DNA from: Candidatus Cloacimonadota bacterium
Lineage (GTDB): Bacteria > Hydrothermota > E44-bin80
Direction of reading: 5' to 3'
Assembly: GCA_004376305.1 (NCBI GenBank)
Contig: SOKD01000354.1
Location: 1-7,893, forward strand
Length of the DNA stretch: 7,893 nt
Shown here one piece after another: positions 6,405 through 7,893 of this stretch (positions are counted from its first letter, which is position 1; each line of letters opens with the position of its first letter). The notes beneath the pieces were generated by a model, which worked only from the letters and a program-made list of their open reading frames with translations, was not told the DNA's origin and did not search any database. Made by a program: the position numbers and the translations under genes.

Positions 6405-7232
6405 TTCGCTTTCTGGTTCGGATACTAATCCCAATGATTCAGATGCAAGATCAACGATTTCCCCTGTTATTGGTTTTTTCTGCAAAAGAACTGCCTCGAG
6501 CAGTGCATTATCACAAATTGAATTAATGATTCGGGGTTTTCCCTTACTCCATCTGTATATCTCCTCTAACGCATCATCGGTAAAAATTTCATCATGAGCA
6601 CCCGCAATTTTCAACCTGTGCTTTACATAGTCAAGAGAAGAACTCTTTGACATAGCCTTGAGTGAAATGATGTACGCAATTCTTTGCCTTAACGATTCAT
6701 TCCTATTTACCAGCTCTCTTAATATTGGCATACCGCAGAGAATAAAAGTTATGAGTTTCTGCTCCTCATGCTCAATGTTCAATATACTTCGCAATTCCTC
6801 CAGGTTTGCATCACTCTGTAATTTGTTTGCTTCATCAATGATTATGATCGGTTTTCTTCCTATATCTTTTAATTCAAACAGTTTTTGAGAAATTAATTGA
6901 ATTATGTTCTTTTCGCCACTACTATTCTTTATCTGCAAGAGTTCTGCAATCTTTGAAGTAAGCCACTGCTCTGGATAATCGTTCCTTGTTAAAACAAGTA
7001 TTCCTGGAAGATACTCCTTTTCATTGAGCAGTGAAGCAAGAATCTTTCTCGAGAGCGTGGTTTTTCCTGTTCCTGCCACACCGGTGAGAACAACAAGGCC
7101 CTTCATTCTTTGGGCTGAATACATAATTCTCAAGAACGGCTTTGCATGCTCTGGACCGCTGAAGAAGAATCGCGGATCGGGAACATTCGAGAATGGTTCC
7201 TGTTCAATATTAAAAAAAGACTCATATTCCAT
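6402..7232 (-). CDS. AAA+ ATPase of the ExeA/GspA/MshM type (ATPase 1)
   Basis: The 276-residue protein opens with MEYESFFNIEQEPFSNVPDP, the N-terminal signature of the ExeA family. Walker A is GVAGTGKT at 51-58, Walker B IIIIDE at 129-134, the putative arginine finger R184 lies in LRQRI, and GKPRIINSICD at 231-241 matches the family's VPRLIN sensor-2 region. The AAA domain fills the whole protein: no membrane helix, no peptidoglycan-binding domain and no TPR follow. It is a paralogue of ATPase 2, with the same spacing of all motifs, but differs most in the region after Walker A and in the acidic C-terminal tail (SEPESE). The ATG at 7232 is supported by AAGGAG five bases upstream. The gene begins 12 nt after TPR protein A and overlaps TPR protein B by one base. 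A role in building or placing a pilus, secretion or envelope machine is inferred from MshM/GspA, not shown here. Confidence 0.9.
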   Translation of the reverse strand: MEYESFFNIEQEPFSNVPDPRFFFSGPEHAKPFLRIMYSAQRMKGLVVLTGVAGTGKTTLSRKILASLLNEKEYLPGILVLTRNDYPEQWLTSKIAELLQIKNSSGEKNIIQLISQKLFELKDIGRKPIIIIDEANKLQSDANLEELRSILNIEHEEQKLITFILCGMPILRELVNRNESLRQRIAYIISLKAMSKSSSLDYVKHRLKIAGAHDEIFTDDALEEIYRWSKGKPRIINSICDNALLEAVLLQKKPITGEIVDLASESLGLVSEPESE

Positions 7233-7237
7233 CTTTT

Positions 7238-7243
7238 CTCCTT
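7238..7243 (-). promoter_or_regulatory. ribosome binding site of ATPase 1
   Basis: AAGGAG lies five bases before the ATG at 7232, within the 12-nt gap after TPR protein A. It is among the clearest Shine-Dalgarno sequences in the operon, so ATPase 1 is probably translated efficiently on its own. Confidence 0.8.
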
Positions 7244-7244
7244 C

Positions 7245-7893
7245 TTACGTGTATAGGATTCTTTCCTGTAGTGTTACTTTTTTCTCTATCCCTGCTGTCT
7301 TTTTTTCTGGCTTCAGTTTTCTTTCTTCAGCTTTTTCTTCTCTCTTTTCTTCAACCTTTGCCGGTTTTACCTCTTTCTCAGGCGTTTCAACAGCCGGAAT
7401 GGGTTTCTCAAGAACTTCTTTTTTGGTTTTGGATTCGGCTTCCGCTTTCTCTATGAGGTCCTTCACTCCTTTAATCCTTTCAACGATATCGAGATACTCT
7501 GCATCCTGCTTCAAAGCCTGTTCATAAATCTTCAGTGCTTCCTGCAAATTATTACTTTTTTCATGAAGACTGGCAAGTTTGTATTGAATCGGTGCAATTT
7601 CCTTTCCGTCAAATTCACCGCTTTCGATTGCATCATGGAGAACCGCAAAGGCAGCTTCCTCATTATTCTGGTCAAAACAAATTTGGCTTTGGAGAACGTA
7701 TGCCTTAATTTTCTCGCGGGATTTAGGTAACTGAAATAGCTTCTCAAGCTCCCTATTGGCCTTCTCATACTTGGCGAATTCCTTCAACATAACGGCAACC
7801 GTATACCGAATCCGTGACTCATGCTTATTGTTCAGATTGGGCAACTTTTTTTCAAGGTCCTTTTTTCTTCCTTCAAGATCCAATTCCTCTTCC
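7245..7893 (-). CDS. TPR protein with charged tail, 5' end off window (TPR protein A)
   Basis: About 215 residues are visible. The frame is open to the right edge and reads EEE before the TTG at 7883, so this TTG is more likely an internal leucine than a start, though GGAAGAGG just upstream keeps it possible. Helical repeats run from about residue 25 to 150; the best TPR is near residues 100-133 (YKLASLHEKSNNLQEALKIY). The tail from about 150 is rich in Lys, Glu, Pro and Ala and ends LQERILYT. The architecture, TPRs then a KE-rich tail then a short hydrophobic end, copies that of TPR protein B, which also stands directly before an ExeA-like ATPase. There is no membrane segment in the visible part. 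It is probably a cytoplasmic scaffold that partners with ATPase 1; function is otherwise unknown. Confidence 0.8.
   Translation of the reverse strand, partial: EEELDLEGRKKDLEKKLPNLNNKHESRIRYTVAVMLKEFAKYEKANRELEKLFQLPKSREKIKAYVLQSQICFDQNNEEAAFAVLHDAIESGEFDGKEIAPIQYKLASLHEKSNNLQEALKIYEQALKQDAEYLDIVERIKGVKDLIEKAEAESKTKKEVLEKPIPAVETPEKEVKPAKVEEKREEKAEERKLKPEKKTAGIEKKVTLQERILYT

Noticed and set aside
3485..7232. The AAA proteins as TniB/TnsC-like transposition ATPases
   Set aside because: No transposase, end repeats or target duplications are present; the ExeA-type N-terminus and TPR partners fit an MshM/GspA-like role better.
7024..7527. Plus-strand frame of 167 residues opposite ATPase 1 and TPR protein A
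   Set aside because: It is antisense to the Walker A region and to a Lys/Glu-rich tail, with a low-complexity Ser/Phe composition and no ribosome binding site.

Overview
The window looks like part of a chromosome from a Gram-negative (diderm) bacterium of modest GC content (about 40% by eye). The evidence for an outer membrane is a signal-peptide-bearing beta-barrel protein of the PorV/FadL-like type. Together with a secreted-type M1 metallopeptidase and MshM/ExeA-like ATPases next to TPR scaffolds, this recalls candidate phyla such as WOR-3, Cloacimonadota or relatives. That placement is a low-confidence impression; no rRNA, tRNA or marker gene is present. There is no sign of phage, insertion sequence, CRISPR array or RNA gene. 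Coding density is very high, and no stretch over 300 bases lacks a gene.

Layout: (1) Positions 1-1421, minus strand, hold an M1-family zinc aminopeptidase that runs off the left edge, so its C-terminus is missing. (2) Positions 1422-1571 are a divergent intergenic region with two outward-facing sigma70-type promoters. Their -35 boxes lie inside a perfect 11-bp inverted repeat, which suggests the two flanking genes are controlled together. (3) Positions 1572-2687, plus strand, encode a predicted outer-membrane beta-barrel protein whose transcript may be leaderless. (4) Positions 2658-7893, minus strand, form one tightly packed operon. In transcription order it holds TPR protein A (5' end off the right edge), AAA ATPase 1, TPR protein B (689 aa), AAA ATPase 2 and a PHP-domain phosphoesterase of the YciV/RNase AM/TrpH type. 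Gaps are 12 nt, a 1-nt TAATG overlap, 29 nt and 2 nt. The operon's 3' end overlaps the 3' end of the barrel gene by 30 bp, tail to tail.

The most interesting part is the alternating TPR-AAA-TPR-AAA block. The two ATPases are clear paralogues of the ExeA/MshM type, each reduced to the AAA+ module with no membrane segment or peptidoglycan-binding domain. The two TPR proteins both have lysine/glutamate-rich tails and end in a similar short peptide (KISYI and RILYT). This fits duplication of a two-gene module coding for a soluble ATPase plus a TPR scaffold. The substrate is unknown; pilus or secretion-system assembly and other envelope or polarity functions are possible by family analogy only. 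The PHP enzyme is probably co-translated with the second ATPase.
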